A stretch of DNA of 64,000 nt. It comes from Azospirillum rugosum. GTDB lineage: Bacteria > Pseudomonadota > Alphaproteobacteria > Azospirillales > Azospirillaceae. This document shows, in pieces, positions 1 to 8,218 of this stretch. The DNA lies in assembly GCF_017876155.1 (NCBI RefSeq), contig NZ_JAGINP010000020.1, forward strand, positions 114,572 through 178,571, read 5' to 3'. A program made the position numbers and the translations under genes. The stretch's first letter is position 1; every line of letters begins with the position of its first letter. The notes beneath the pieces were generated by a model. It made no database searches, was not told where the DNA came from, and worked only from the letters and a program-made list of their open reading frames with translations.

Positions 1-5
1 GGAAA

Positions 6-1424
6 TCAATGCGGGATGGCGTGGCGCGCGGCTGAATTCTCCACCGCCGTTGCCGTCGGCAACTCCAGCGCGAAGGTGGTGCCGGCGGCCGTGCTTTCCA
101 CCAGCCGCAGCTCCCCGCCATGGGCGCGCAGCACCTCCCGCGCGATGGCGAGGCCGAGGCCGATGCCGCCGGCCCGGGCCGAGCCGGCGAAAGGCTGGAA
201 CAGGTTCTCCCGCGCCCGCGGCGGCAGGCCGGGGCCGTTGTCGGCGACCAGCAGGACCAGCGTCCCGTCGCGCCGTTCCGCCGCCACCGTCACCCGGTCG
301 GCCCCGGCCTGCACGGCGTTGCGGCCCAGGTTGACCAGCGCGCGGGCGAACTGCACGGCATCCACGCGGGCGGTCAGCCCCTCCGGCACGGCGTTCTCCC
401 ACAGCACCTCCGCCCCGCGTTGCGCGGCGCGCACCTCCGCCGCAGCCTCGTCGACCAGGGCGGCGAGGTTCACGTCGGCCGCGTGCAGCGGCAGCACGCC
501 GTCGCGGCTGTAGGCCAGCGTCTGGCCGCACAGCTCCACCGCGCGGTCGATGGCGCCCATCAGCCGCGGCGTCACCCGCCGCACCTCCGGGTCGGCGCTC
601 TCCGACAGGCGTTCGGACAGCAGGGCGGCAGTGGACAGGATGCCGCGCAGGTCGTGGTTGATCTTGGTGACCGCGGTGCCCAGCGCCGCCAGCCGCTCCC
701 GCTGGCGCAGCGCGGTGCGCACCGTCTGCTGCATGTCGGCCAGTTCGCGTTCGGCGACGCCGATCTCGTCGGTGCGGGCGCTCGGCTCGATCGGCGGGGT
801 GCCGTCGGGGGCGCGGCGGAAGGCCACCATGCTGGCGGTCAGCCGCCGCATCGGCCGCACCAGCATCCCGTTCAGCGCCAGGAAGACCAGCCCGGCGGTG
901 ATCAGCGAGATGACCACCGACAGCGCCAGGATGCGGCCGGAGAAGTCGATCATCGCGACGACCATCGGCCGCTCGTCCATCACCATCTCGACCCGGAAGG
1001 CCGGGTCCTTGGGCGACAGGCCGATGACGCGGATCACCCGGTCGCGCCGCTGCGCCAGCGCGGCGAAGGCGTCGGCGATCAGCGACCAGGGCGTGGCGTC
1101 GCGCAGGTCGAACACGGCGTCCACCCGCGGCGGCATGGAGCGCGACAGCATGTAGACCCGGCTGTCCGGCTGCGCCAGCTCCACCGCGTGGGCGCCCACA
1201 TAGGCCAGCAGCCGGTTCTGCAGACCCATGGCGACCATCATGCTGGGCGAGGCCTCCACCGACAGCGCGGCGAGGTGGGCGGCGGCCAGCCGCTCCTCCA
1301 GGAAGGTCTGGCGGAAGCGCGCGATGGACGGGGTGTAGATCAGCACCTCCGCCAGCATGACGAACAGCACGGTCAGCACCAGCAGCTTGGCCGACAGGCT
1401 TCGCGTCACGGGGGGAAGGGGCAT
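6..1424 (-). CDS. HAMP-domain sensor histidine kinase
   Basis: A 472-residue inner-membrane sensor kinase. Transmembrane segments lie at about residues 14-34 and 164-186, flanking a periplasmic sensor of about 130 residues, followed by a HAMP linker (about 187-236). The H-box is KINHDLRGIL with the phospho-accepting His at about 257. The HATPase domain has an N-box (NLGRNAVQ, about 365), DNGPGLP (about 395) and GIGLGLAI (about 420). The ATG at 1424 is chosen because it directly precedes the first membrane segment; the frame stays open to 1670, but that extension is low-complexity and overlaps the neighbouring gene. No response regulator lies beside it in the window. The stimulus is unknown. 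Confidence 0.88.
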   Translation of the reverse strand: MPLPPVTRSLSAKLLVLTVLFVMLAEVLIYTPSIARFRQTFLEERLAAAHLAALSVEASPSMMVAMGLQNRLLAYVGAHAVELAQPDSRVYMLSRSMPPRVDAVFDLRDATPWSLIADAFAALAQRRDRVIRVIGLSPKDPAFRVEMVMDERPMVVAMIDFSGRILALSVVISLITAGLVFLALNGMLVRPMRRLTASMVAFRRAPDGTPPIEPSARTDEIGVAERELADMQQTVRTALRQRERLAALGTAVTKINHDLRGILSTAALLSERLSESADPEVRRVTPRLMGAIDRAVELCGQTLAYSRDGVLPLHAADVNLAALVDEAAAEVRAAQRGAEVLWENAVPEGLTARVDAVQFARALVNLGRNAVQAGADRVTVAAERRDGTLVLLVADNGPGLPPRARENLFQPFAGSARAGGIGLGLAIAREVLRAHGGELRLVESTAAGTTFALELPTATAVENSAARHAIPH

Positions 1425-1498
1425 GGGGGCGGCGTCCGGTTCGGGAATGCCGCAAGATAAGCCAGGACGCGGCGGCTGCCCAGCCGGCCGAACCGGTG

Positions 1499-2923
1499 TT
1501 ATCCGAACCACCCGAGAAACCGCACCAGCCCCCGCGTGCGCGGCCCGAACAGGGTCGGCGTGTAGAAGCTTCCGGCCGCGCGCTTGCCGGCCTCCGCGAG
1601 CGTGGGGTAGGGCAGGGTCAGGTTCGCCACGTCGCCCACGCCCATCCGCTTCGCGACGGCCAGGCACCACAGGGCGATCTGCTCCCCCGCGTGGGGACCG
1701 GCGATGCCGGCGCCCAGAAGCCGCCCGCGCTTGGTGACGACCAGCTTCACCAGCCCCTCGGTCTCCGCCTCGGTCCGGGCGCGGTCGTTGCCGGCGAAGG
1801 GAGCGGTCAGGGCGCGGACGCCGTCGCCGTGCCGCTCCCGCGCCGCCGCCTCGGTCAGGCCGACCTGGGCCAGCTCCGGCTCCGCGTAGGTGACCCAGGG
1901 CAAGGCGGCGTAGTCCACCTTGGCGGGCAGCCGGAACAGCGCGTTCTTGATGACGACCGAGGCGTGCTGGCCCGCCACATGGGTGAAAGCCGGCCCGCCG
2001 GTGACGTCGCCGACCGCGAAGACGTGCCGGTTGGTGGTGCGCAGCCGGGCGTCCACCTTCACGCCCTTCTTGGTCACCGCGATCCCCGCGGCGTCCAGCC
2101 CCAGATCCTCCAGGTTCGGTGCGCGGCCCGTCGCGACGAGAAGGTCGGAGCCCTCGATCCGCCGCCCATCCTCCAGCAGCACCGCCACGCCGTTGCCGGC
2201 CCGCTCAGCCTGCGCGGCGGCGGCGCCCTCCAGGATCGCGACGCCCTCCGCCGACAGCCGCCGGCGCAGGACCTCGACCAGTTCCGGGTCGTCCTTCGGC
2301 AGCAGGCGGGAGCGGACGAGCATCGTCACCCGGGCGCCGAGCCGCCGGTGCGCCTGGGCCATCTCCACCCCGATGGGGCCGCCGCCGAGCACCAGCAGAT
2401 GCTCCGGCGCGGCGGTCCGCTCGAACAGCGTCTCGTTGGTCAGGAATGGCAGGGCGTCGAGCCCGGGGAGGGGCGGCACGGCGGGGCGGGATCCCGTCGC
2501 CAGCACGAAGCGCCGCGCCCGCACGGTGATCCCGCCGGCCTCCACGGCGTCCGGTCCGGTGAAGCGCGCCGCGGCCCGGATCACCCGCACGCCCAGCCCC
2601 TCGAACCGCTCCTGGCTGTCGTGCGGGGCGATGGAGTCGATGACGCCGCGGACGTGCCCGTGCACCTGGGCGAAGTCGATGGAAGGCTCATGGCCGTTCA
2701 CGCCGAAGCGGCCGGCCCGGCGCAGGGACTCGGCGGCCTTGGCGGCGGCCAGCAGGGACTTTGACGGCACGCAGCCGCTGTTCAGGCAGTCGCCGCCCAT
2801 GGCGCCGCGCTCGATCAGCACGGTGTCGGCGCCCATCTGGGCCGCTCCGGCGGCGACCGACAGCCCGCCTGACCCGGCGCCGATCACGCACAGGTCGCAG
2901 TTGATCGCGCTCACCGGCGCCAC
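1499..2923 (-). CDS. FAD-dependent pyridine nucleotide-disulphide oxidoreductase (dihydrolipoamide dehydrogenase / mercuric reductase-like)
   Basis: A 474-residue class I flavoprotein disulphide reductase. An N-terminal FAD-binding GAGSGGL motif is followed by the redox pair in GGDCLNSGCVPSKSL (CxxxxC). A second dinucleotide-binding motif, GGGPIGVEMAQ, lies at about 175, FAD contacts are at VFAVGDV (about 305), and a dimerisation domain is C-terminal. No lipoyl-domain or 2-oxoacid dehydrogenase gene is adjacent, so its substrate is open; the family includes lpd, merA-like and soluble transhydrogenase-like enzymes. Its start overlaps the end of the upstream TVP38 gene by 13 bases, indicating co-transcription and probably translational coupling. 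TVP38-type proteins next to such flavoproteins are a common arrangement, function unclear. Confidence 0.85.
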   Translation of the reverse strand: MAPVSAINCDLCVIGAGSGGLSVAAGAAQMGADTVLIERGAMGGDCLNSGCVPSKSLLAAAKAAESLRRAGRFGVNGHEPSIDFAQVHGHVRGVIDSIAPHDSQERFEGLGVRVIRAAARFTGPDAVEAGGITVRARRFVLATGSRPAVPPLPGLDALPFLTNETLFERTAAPEHLLVLGGGPIGVEMAQAHRRLGARVTMLVRSRLLPKDDPELVEVLRRRLSAEGVAILEGAAAAQAERAGNGVAVLLEDGRRIEGSDLLVATGRAPNLEDLGLDAAGIAVTKKGVKVDARLRTTNRHVFAVGDVTGGPAFTHVAGQHASVVIKNALFRLPAKVDYAALPWVTYAEPELAQVGLTEAAARERHGDGVRALTAPFAGNDRARTEAETEGLVKLVVTKRGRLLGAGIAGPHAGEQIALWCLAVAKRMGVGDVANLTLPYPTLAEAGKRAAGSFYTPTLFGPRTRGLVRFLGWFG

Positions 2924-3654
2924 CGCTTCGCCAGCACCGGCAGCAGGGCCAGCGCCCCCAGCCCGAGCAGCGGCAGCAGGATCTCCGGCGCGAAGATCAA
3001 CCCCAGGTCAGGCTTCCCGCCGGCGTCCAGCACCGCGCCCAGCCCGTTGCCGACCGACGCGTAGACCAGCGCCCCCGGCACGATGCCGACCAGCGTGGCG
3101 AGCGCGTAGGTGCCCAGCGGCACGCCCAGCACCGCCGGCACGAGGTTCACCAACCAGAAGGGGAACAGCGGCACCAGCCGCAGGAACAGCGTGTAGCTGA
3201 AGGCGTTGGCGCGGAACCCGCCCTCCAGCCGTTCCACCCACGGGCCGGCCTTGGCGCGCAGCAGCCCGCCCAGCGCGGACCGCGCGGCCAGGAACACCGC
3301 GATGGCGCCGAGCGTCGCGCCGGCCACGGCGCAGGCGGTCGCCGCCAGCGTCCCGAACAGGAAACCGCCGGCCAACGTCAGCACGGTCGCCCCCGGCACG
3401 GAAAAGGCCACGGCCAGCGCGTAGACGCCCACATAGGCGGCGGCGGCCAGCGTCCCGTCCTCCGCGACGAAGCGGGCCAGCGTCTCCCGGTGGGCGGCCA
3501 GCGCGTCGAGCGTCAGGTGCCGGTGCAGCCCCAGCGCCAGGGCGACGCCCAACCCGGCCAGCAGCAGGGCGGGCGGCAGCCAGCGCCATGGCGTTCGCCG
3601 ACCCTGGCGCGGTTCGTTCCCGCCGTTTGCGAAGCCGTCGTCCGTCGCGGCCAT
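2911..3654 (-). CDS. TVP38/TMEM64 (SNARE-associated/DedA-like) family membrane protein
   Basis: About 247 residues, strongly hydrophobic, with around five or six membrane segments and the family core (GATVLTLAGGFLFG, then FLRLVPLFPFWLVNLVPA with its conserved Arg/Pro). DedA/TVP38 relatives are thought to move lipids or ions across membranes; the precise substrate is unknown. The ATG at 3654 is preceded by GGAGG about ten bases upstream. An upstream in-frame ATG at 3735 lacks a ribosome-binding site. The gene overlaps the downstream flavoprotein by 13 bases and so forms a two-gene operon with it. Confidence 0.85.
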   Translation of the reverse strand: MAATDDGFANGGNEPRQGRRTPWRWLPPALLLAGLGVALALGLHRHLTLDALAAHRETLARFVAEDGTLAAAAYVGVYALAVAFSVPGATVLTLAGGFLFGTLAATACAVAGATLGAIAVFLAARSALGGLLRAKAGPWVERLEGGFRANAFSYTLFLRLVPLFPFWLVNLVPAVLGVPLGTYALATLVGIVPGALVYASVGNGLGAVLDAGGKPDLGLIFAPEILLPLLGLGALALLPVLAKRWRR

Positions 3655-3809
3655 GCCTTCCGTCCTCCGCCGTTCCTCATGACCTAGCACCGGCGCCCGG
3701 CAACAGCCATTCACAGGTTGTGACCCGACGTTCACCGATCCGTGATCCCGGCGGATCGACCTCCCCGTATCTCTGGCGCGATCGGCGCAAGGTTGGTAGT
3801 AGGACGGGC

Positions 3810-5255
3810 ATGAGCGACCTTGCCCGTCACATCGACTCCCTGTCCCGCGCCAGCGTGCTGTGCGTCGGCGACGTCATGCTCGACCGCTTCGTCTACGGGG
3901 CGGTCGACCGCGTCTCCCCGGAAGCGCCGATCCCGGTCCTGCGGATCGAGCGCGAGACGGCCATGCTCGGCGGCGCCGGCAACGTGGCCGCCAACGCCGT
4001 GGCGCTGGGCGCGGCCTGCCGCTTCGTCTCGGTGGTGGGCGAGGACGCGGCGGGGCTGGAGCTGGTCCGCCTGATCGCCCGGGCGACGGGCGACGGCGGC
4101 GGCCTGGTCGCGGAGCCCGGCCGCCAGACCACGGTGAAGACCCGCTTCATCGGCGGGCGCCAGCAGCTTCTGCGCGCCGACGCGGAAACCATCGCGGCCA
4201 TCGACTCGGAAGATGAGGTGATGGTCGCCGCCCGCACCGGCCTGCTGACGGTGGGCGCGGTGATCCTGTCGGACTACGGCAAGGGCGTGCTGACCGACGG
4301 GCTGGTCGCCCGGCTGATCGCCGCCGCGCGGGAGGCCGGGGTGCCGGTGGTGGTCGACCCGAAGGGCGACGACTTCGGCCGCTACCGCGGCGCCAGCGTC
4401 GTGACGCCGAACCGGAAGGAGCTGATGCAGGCCACCGGCCTGCCGGCCGACACGGACGCGGAGGTGGAGACGGCCTGTCGGCAGCTGATCGAGACCTGCG
4501 GCATCGACGCCGTGGTCGCCACGCGCAGCGAGCGCGGCATGTCGGTGGTGACCCGCGACACGGCGACGCACCTGCCGGCCCGGGCGCGCGAGGTCTTCGA
4601 CGTGTCGGGCGCCGGCGACACGGTGGTGGCGACGCTGACGGCCGCCCTGTCGGTGGGCGTCGATCTGGTGGAGGCGGCGCGGCTGGCGAACCTCGCCGCC
4701 GGCATCGTGGTGGGGAAGGTCGGCACCGCGGTCGTCCGCGCGCCGGAGCTGCTGTCCGCCCTGCACGAGCAGGAATGGCGCAGCGGCGAACAGAAGGTCG
4801 GCTCGCTCACCCAGGTCGTGGAATGGGCGGAACGCTGCCGCGCCCGCGGCAAGCGTGTGGGCTTCACCAACGGCTGCTTCGACCTGCTGCACCCCGGCCA
4901 CATCTCCCTGCTGAACCAGGCCAAGGCGGCCTGCGACGTGCTGGTGGTCGGGCTGAACAGTGACGCGTCGGTCAAGCGCCTGAAGGGCGAGTCCCGGCCG
5001 ATCCAGAACGAGGGCGCGCGGGCGACGGTGCTCGCCTCGCTGGCCTGCGTGGACCAAGTGGTGGTGTTCGCGGAGGACACGCCGGAGGCCCTGATCCGGG
5101 CGCTGCGCCCCGACGTGCTGGTGAAGGGGGCCGACTACACCGTCGCCACGGTGGTGGGCGCCGAATTCGTGATGAGCTACGGCGGAAAGGTCGTGCTGGC
5201 CGACCTCGTGGAGGGCCAGAGCACGACCAACACCATCAAGCGCATGCAGCGCTGA
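3810..5255 (+). CDS. hldE: Bifunctional D-glycero-beta-D-manno-heptose-7-phosphate kinase / heptose-1-phosphate adenylyltransferase
   Basis: A 481-residue two-domain cytoplasmic enzyme for ADP-heptose synthesis, the precursor of the LPS inner core. Residues about 1-325 are a PfkB-type kinase (GGAGNVAANAVALG near 55; the catalytic-base region DVSGAGDTVVATL near 265). Residues about 345-478 are a nucleotidyltransferase with FTNGCFDLLHPGH, giving the HxGH signature. Length matches fused HldE (RfaE) proteins. The start at 3810 fits the conserved N-terminus; the frame is open further upstream only as low-complexity sequence overlapping the divergent TVP38 gene. It is transcribed alone. Confidence 0.95.
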   Translation: MSDLARHIDSLSRASVLCVGDVMLDRFVYGAVDRVSPEAPIPVLRIERETAMLGGAGNVAANAVALGAACRFVSVVGEDAAGLELVRLIARATGDGGGLVAEPGRQTTVKTRFIGGRQQLLRADAETIAAIDSEDEVMVAARTGLLTVGAVILSDYGKGVLTDGLVARLIAAAREAGVPVVVDPKGDDFGRYRGASVVTPNRKELMQATGLPADTDAEVETACRQLIETCGIDAVVATRSERGMSVVTRDTATHLPARAREVFDVSGAGDTVVATLTAALSVGVDLVEAARLANLAAGIVVGKVGTAVVRAPELLSALHEQEWRSGEQKVGSLTQVVEWAERCRARGKRVGFTNGCFDLLHPGHISLLNQAKAACDVLVVGLNSDASVKRLKGESRPIQNEGARATVLASLACVDQVVVFAEDTPEALIRALRPDVLVKGADYTVATVVGAEFVMSYGGKVVLADLVEGQSTTNTIKRMQR

Positions 5256-5359
5256 CAGGGCTTCTCCCGCCCGGCAGCTCCCTCCCCAAAAAAGATCCGG
5301 GGTCGCGGAGCGCCGGGCGGGGTCGCCTGACGGGTCCCGTCTTTGCGTCTTCTGGGCCT

Positions 5360-5518
5360 TTACATCTTCTTCTGGACGTTGTCCGACGAACGCTCCATGG
5401 CGCGGCCGCCGGCCTGCACGTCTTCACCCATGCCGGAAACGGTGTTGCAGGCGGCGAGCGAGGTGCCCAGGGCGCCGGCGAGCATGGCGAAAAGCACGAG
5501 CTTCTTCAGGTTACGCAT
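5360..5518 (-). CDS. Entericidin A/B-like small lipoprotein
   Basis: A 52-residue protein with a basic N-terminus, a hydrophobic stretch and a lipobox ending in SLAACN, followed by the family-typical NTVSGMGEDVQAGGRAM segment. Entericidins are small outer-membrane or periplasmic lipoproteins linked to stationary-phase lysis and antidote activity in enterobacteria; in alphaproteobacteria the role is not established. The ATG at 5518 is preceded by a purine-rich GCGGGAGAT, so the longer open frame reaching 5770 is not used. It faces hldE. Confidence 0.85.
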   Translation of the reverse strand: MRNLKKLVLFAMLAGALGTSLAACNTVSGMGEDVQAGGRAMERSSDNVQKKM

Positions 5519-5644
5519 GTCAATCTCCCGCTTGTGGTGACGAGCAATCGCCGGAAAAACGCGCGAACAGGGCCAAGTGTTTCCAAGCCGCCGCGGCGTG
5601 TCCGGACAGGGCCGCCACTCAAAAGGATGAGGGGAGGGACGCGC

Positions 5645-6523
5645 ATGTTCGATGGCTTCACCGAACGCCGGATCGCCACCAGCGGCGCGGAGGTCCACGC
5701 GCTGGTCGGCGGCCAAGGGCCTGCACTGCTTATGCTTCATGGGTTTCCGCAGTCCCACGCGATGTGGCACCGCGTGGCCCCGGCGCTGGCTGAACGCTTC
5801 ACGCTGGTGCTGCCCGACCTGCGGGGCTACGGCTTATCCGCCAAGCCGCCGGGCGATCCGGCGCATGAGACCTACTCCAAACGCGCCAATGCCCTCGATC
5901 AGGTGGAGGTGATGGCCGCGCTGGGGTACGAGCGCTTCCTGTTGGCCGGCCACGACCGAGGGGCGCGGGTGGCGCACCGGCTGGTGCTGGACCACCCGGA
6001 CCGGGTGGAGCGCGTGGCCTTCCTGGACATCGCCCCGACGCTGGAGGTCTTCGCCCGCATCGACCAGCGCATGGCGACCGCCTATTACCACTGGTTCTTC
6101 CTGATCCAACCCGGCGGCCTGCCGGAACACCTGATCGGGCTCGACCCCGAATTCTACCTGCGCCGGGTGCTGGGCTCCATCGGCAGCACGGCGGACGTCT
6201 TCGGCGAGGAGGCCTTCGCCAACTACCTGACCGCCTTCCGCGACCCCGCCACCGTCCACGCCATGTGCGAAGACTACCGAGCCGCCGCCAGCATCGACCA
6301 GGTCCACGACCGCGCGGACCGCGCCGCCGGCCGGGTGGTGACCTGCCCGTCCCTGGTCCTCTGGGGCCGCAACAGCGCGGTCGGCCGCCTCTACGACGAC
6401 CCGCTGGGCATCTGGCGCCCCTACGCGCCGGGCATCCAAGGCCAGGAGATGCCCGCCGGCCACTTCATCCCGGAGGAAGCGCCGGAGGAGACGGCGCGGG
6501 CGTTGATGGAGTTCTTCGGGTAA
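5645..6523 (+). CDS. Alpha/beta hydrolase, haloacetate dehalogenase / epoxide hydrolase-like
   Basis: A 292-residue alpha/beta-hydrolase. The oxyanion segment is LMLHGFPQSHAMW (about 30-42), the nucleophile elbow is GHDRGARVAHRL (Asp nucleophile at about 105), and the C-terminal catalytic His is in AGHFIPEEAP (about 275). An Asp nucleophile fits fluoroacetate/haloacetate dehalogenases and epoxide hydrolases rather than Ser esterases; which substrate is used cannot be read from sequence. The start at 5645 has GGGAGGG seven bases upstream, better than the in-frame ATG at 5627. Confidence 0.85.
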   Translation: MFDGFTERRIATSGAEVHALVGGQGPALLMLHGFPQSHAMWHRVAPALAERFTLVLPDLRGYGLSAKPPGDPAHETYSKRANALDQVEVMAALGYERFLLAGHDRGARVAHRLVLDHPDRVERVAFLDIAPTLEVFARIDQRMATAYYHWFFLIQPGGLPEHLIGLDPEFYLRRVLGSIGSTADVFGEEAFANYLTAFRDPATVHAMCEDYRAAASIDQVHDRADRAAGRVVTCPSLVLWGRNSAVGRLYDDPLGIWRPYAPGIQGQEMPAGHFIPEEAPEETARALMEFFG

Positions 6524-6534
6524 GGCGGTAAACA

Positions 6535-6602
6535 ACCCCTCTCCCTGCTCCGCAGGGAGAGGGAGGGGCCCACCGCAAGGCGGTGGGAGGGTGAGGGCAA
6601 GG
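6535..6602. repeat. REP-like palindromic doublet, left of the DUF559 gene
   Basis: Two adjacent GC-rich stem-loops: CCCTCTCCCTGC paired with GCAGGGAGAGGG, then CCCACCGC paired with GCGGTGGG, ending in AGGGTGAGGGCAAGG. The same module in opposite orientation follows the DUF559 gene at 6975-7043. Confidence 0.75.
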
Positions 6603-6625
6603 TTTCACGACGGAGAAACACCCCA

Positions 6626-6973
6626 ATGCCTCGCGTTTCGGCACCCACACTGGACAAGGCCCGTACCTTGCGCACCGAATTGACGGACGCGGAACGGGTG
6701 TTGTGGCGTCTGCTGCGCGGTCGTCGGATCGACGGGTGGAAGTTCCGCCGGCAGCATCCCGTTCCGCCCTATGTGCTGGACTTCGCCTGCGTCGAGGCGC
6801 ACTTGGCCGTCGAGGCGGACGGCGGGCAGCACAATGGCTCCCTGCGCGATGACGCGCGGGCGGAGTTCCTTGTAGCGGCCGGCTGGAGAGTGCTTCGCTT
6901 CTGGAACAACGACATTCTGGCGAACCCGGACGGTGTCGGCGAGACGATCCGGGTGGCGCTGGTACGGGGTTAG
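6626..6973 (+). CDS. DUF559 (endonuclease-like) domain protein
   Basis: A 115-residue protein that is essentially only a DUF559 domain, a PD-(D/E)XK nuclease-fold family related to very-short-patch repair endonucleases. Visible family features are LRTELTDAERVLW at the N-terminus, GWKFRRQHPVPPYVLDFAC (with the acidic D of LDF), LAVEADGGQH (catalytic-type E/D), and the C-terminal GWRVLRFWNNDI. No partner methylase is present. It is enclosed by inverted REP-like doublets that begin within 12 bases of the previous gene and end within 5 of the next, so gene plus repeats look like one inserted cassette. Confidence 0.85.
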   Translation: MPRVSAPTLDKARTLRTELTDAERVLWRLLRGRRIDGWKFRRQHPVPPYVLDFACVEAHLAVEADGGQHNGSLRDDARAEFLVAAGWRVLRFWNNDILANPDGVGETIRVALVRG

Positions 6974-6974
6974 A

Positions 6975-7043
6975 CCTTGCCCTCACCCTCCCGCGCCCGC
7001 GGGGCGCGGGTCCCTCCCTCTCCCGCCGGAGGCGGGCGAGGGG
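6975..7043. repeat. REP-like palindromic doublet, right of the DUF559 gene (inverted copy)
   Basis: CCTTGCCCTCACCCTCCC, a GCGCCCGCGGGGCGC stem-loop, then TCCCTCCCTCTCCCGCC with GGCGGG. It reads as the reverse complement of the doublet at 6535-6602 with diverged loop sequences. It lies in the gap between the convergent DUF559 and PPK2 genes. Confidence 0.75.
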
Positions 7044-7047
7044 ATGA

Positions 7048-7923
7048 TTACCCGGCGGGCCAGGGGCGTTCGCGGATCACCTTGTACGGGTAGTCGGGCT
7101 CGCAGTAGCTGTTGGGGTCCTGGCGCTTGGGCAGCTTCACCGGGTCGCGGGGGAGCTTCTCGTGCGGGACGTGCTCCAGCAGGTGGCTGATGATGTTCAG
7201 GCGGGCGCGGCGCTTGTCGTTGGAATGCGCGACGTACCAGGGCGCCCAGGGTGTGTCGCTGGCGGCGAACATGTCGTCGCGGGCGCGGGAATAGTCGAAC
7301 CAGCGGCTGTAGGACTTCAGATCCATCGGCGACAGCTTCCAGGTCTTCCGGCCGTCGTGGATCCGCGCCTCCAGCCGGCGGGTCTGCTCGTCGGGGCTGA
7401 CCTCCAGCCAGTATTTCAGCAGGATGATCCCCGATTCGACCATTGCCCGCTCGACCGCCGGGACCATCTCCAGGAAGCGCTTGGCCTGCTCTTCCGTGCA
7501 GAAACCCATGACCCGCTCTACTCCGGCGCGGTTGTACCAGCTGCGGTCGAAGATCACGACCTCGCCGGCCGCCGGGAAGTGGGGGATGTAGCGCTGGATG
7601 TACATCTGCGACTTTTCGCGCTCCGTCGGGGTCGGCAGGGCGACGACGCGGAAGACGCGCGGGCTGACGCGCTCGGTGATCGCCTTGATGGTCCCGCCCT
7701 TGCCGGCGGTGTCGCGCCCTTCGAAGACGATGCAGACCTTCAGGCCCTTGTGCACCACCCATTCCTGAAGCGTCACAAGGTCGGCGTGAAGCTTGGCAAG
7801 CTCCGCGCTGTAATCCTTCCACGACAGCTTCGATGACTGCTTTGACGGCGACGGTGCCAGGGCGAGATCCCCGTTGTGGTCGCCATTGTGGTTGTCGTGC
7901 TTCTTTTTGTGCTTCTTCGCCAT
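7048..7923 (-). CDS. PPK2-family polyphosphate kinase
   Basis: A 291-residue cytoplasmic phosphotransferase using polyphosphate to phosphorylate nucleotides (or the reverse). The Walker-A-like loop is FEGRDTAGKGGTIK (about 80-93), the Walker-B-like lid region is FDRSWYNRAGVERVMGF, and the C-terminal half has WKLSPMDLKSYSRW and the NDKRRARLN segment. The N-terminus is rich in Lys and His (MAKKHKKKH). Of two ATGs six bases apart, 7923 is chosen because GGGGAGG abuts the upstream one at 7929 and is correctly spaced for 7923. PPK2 class cannot be settled by eye. Confidence 0.92.
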   Translation of the reverse strand: MAKKHKKKHDNHNGDHNGDLALAPSPSKQSSKLSWKDYSAELAKLHADLVTLQEWVVHKGLKVCIVFEGRDTAGKGGTIKAITERVSPRVFRVVALPTPTEREKSQMYIQRYIPHFPAAGEVVIFDRSWYNRAGVERVMGFCTEEQAKRFLEMVPAVERAMVESGIILLKYWLEVSPDEQTRRLEARIHDGRKTWKLSPMDLKSYSRWFDYSRARDDMFAASDTPWAPWYVAHSNDKRRARLNIISHLLEHVPHEKLPRDPVKLPKRQDPNSYCEPDYPYKVIRERPWPAG

Positions 7924-8218
7924 GATCATCCTCCCCGCTGGAGTTCCGACGATGGTAGCGCAGCGGTTTCGGCGGCCGGGGGAGCGGAGAAGGCGGGGGT
8001 GCGTGTGCATTGGGGCGAGCCGTCGCGCCCGCGATACCCTCACTTCGGGATGGGCGACAAGGCCCCCCGCCCTGCGGATCCCACAACCCGGCATCCCCCC
8101 TTCGGACGAACTGTCCCGTTGCCAGTTGGCGTGAGCGGCGGCATATATCGGCGCGCGGCCCTCCCCGCTGGACGGGAAGGCTTTTGGCGAACACAAGAAT
8201 GGCGGAAGGAAAGCCCCA

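Noticed and set aside
1425..1670. N-terminal extension of the histidine kinase by 82 residues
   Set aside because: The extension is low-complexity and overlaps the end of the flavoprotein gene; the ATG at 1424 directly precedes the first membrane helix.
1499..2923. Calling this a second lpdA
   Set aside because: It has the redox CxxxxC but no linked 2-oxoacid dehydrogenase and is paired with a TVP38 gene, so the substrate is left open.
5266..5321. CCCGCCCGGC / GCCGGGCGGG after hldE as a terminator
   Set aside because: The loop would be 36 bases and no T-run follows.
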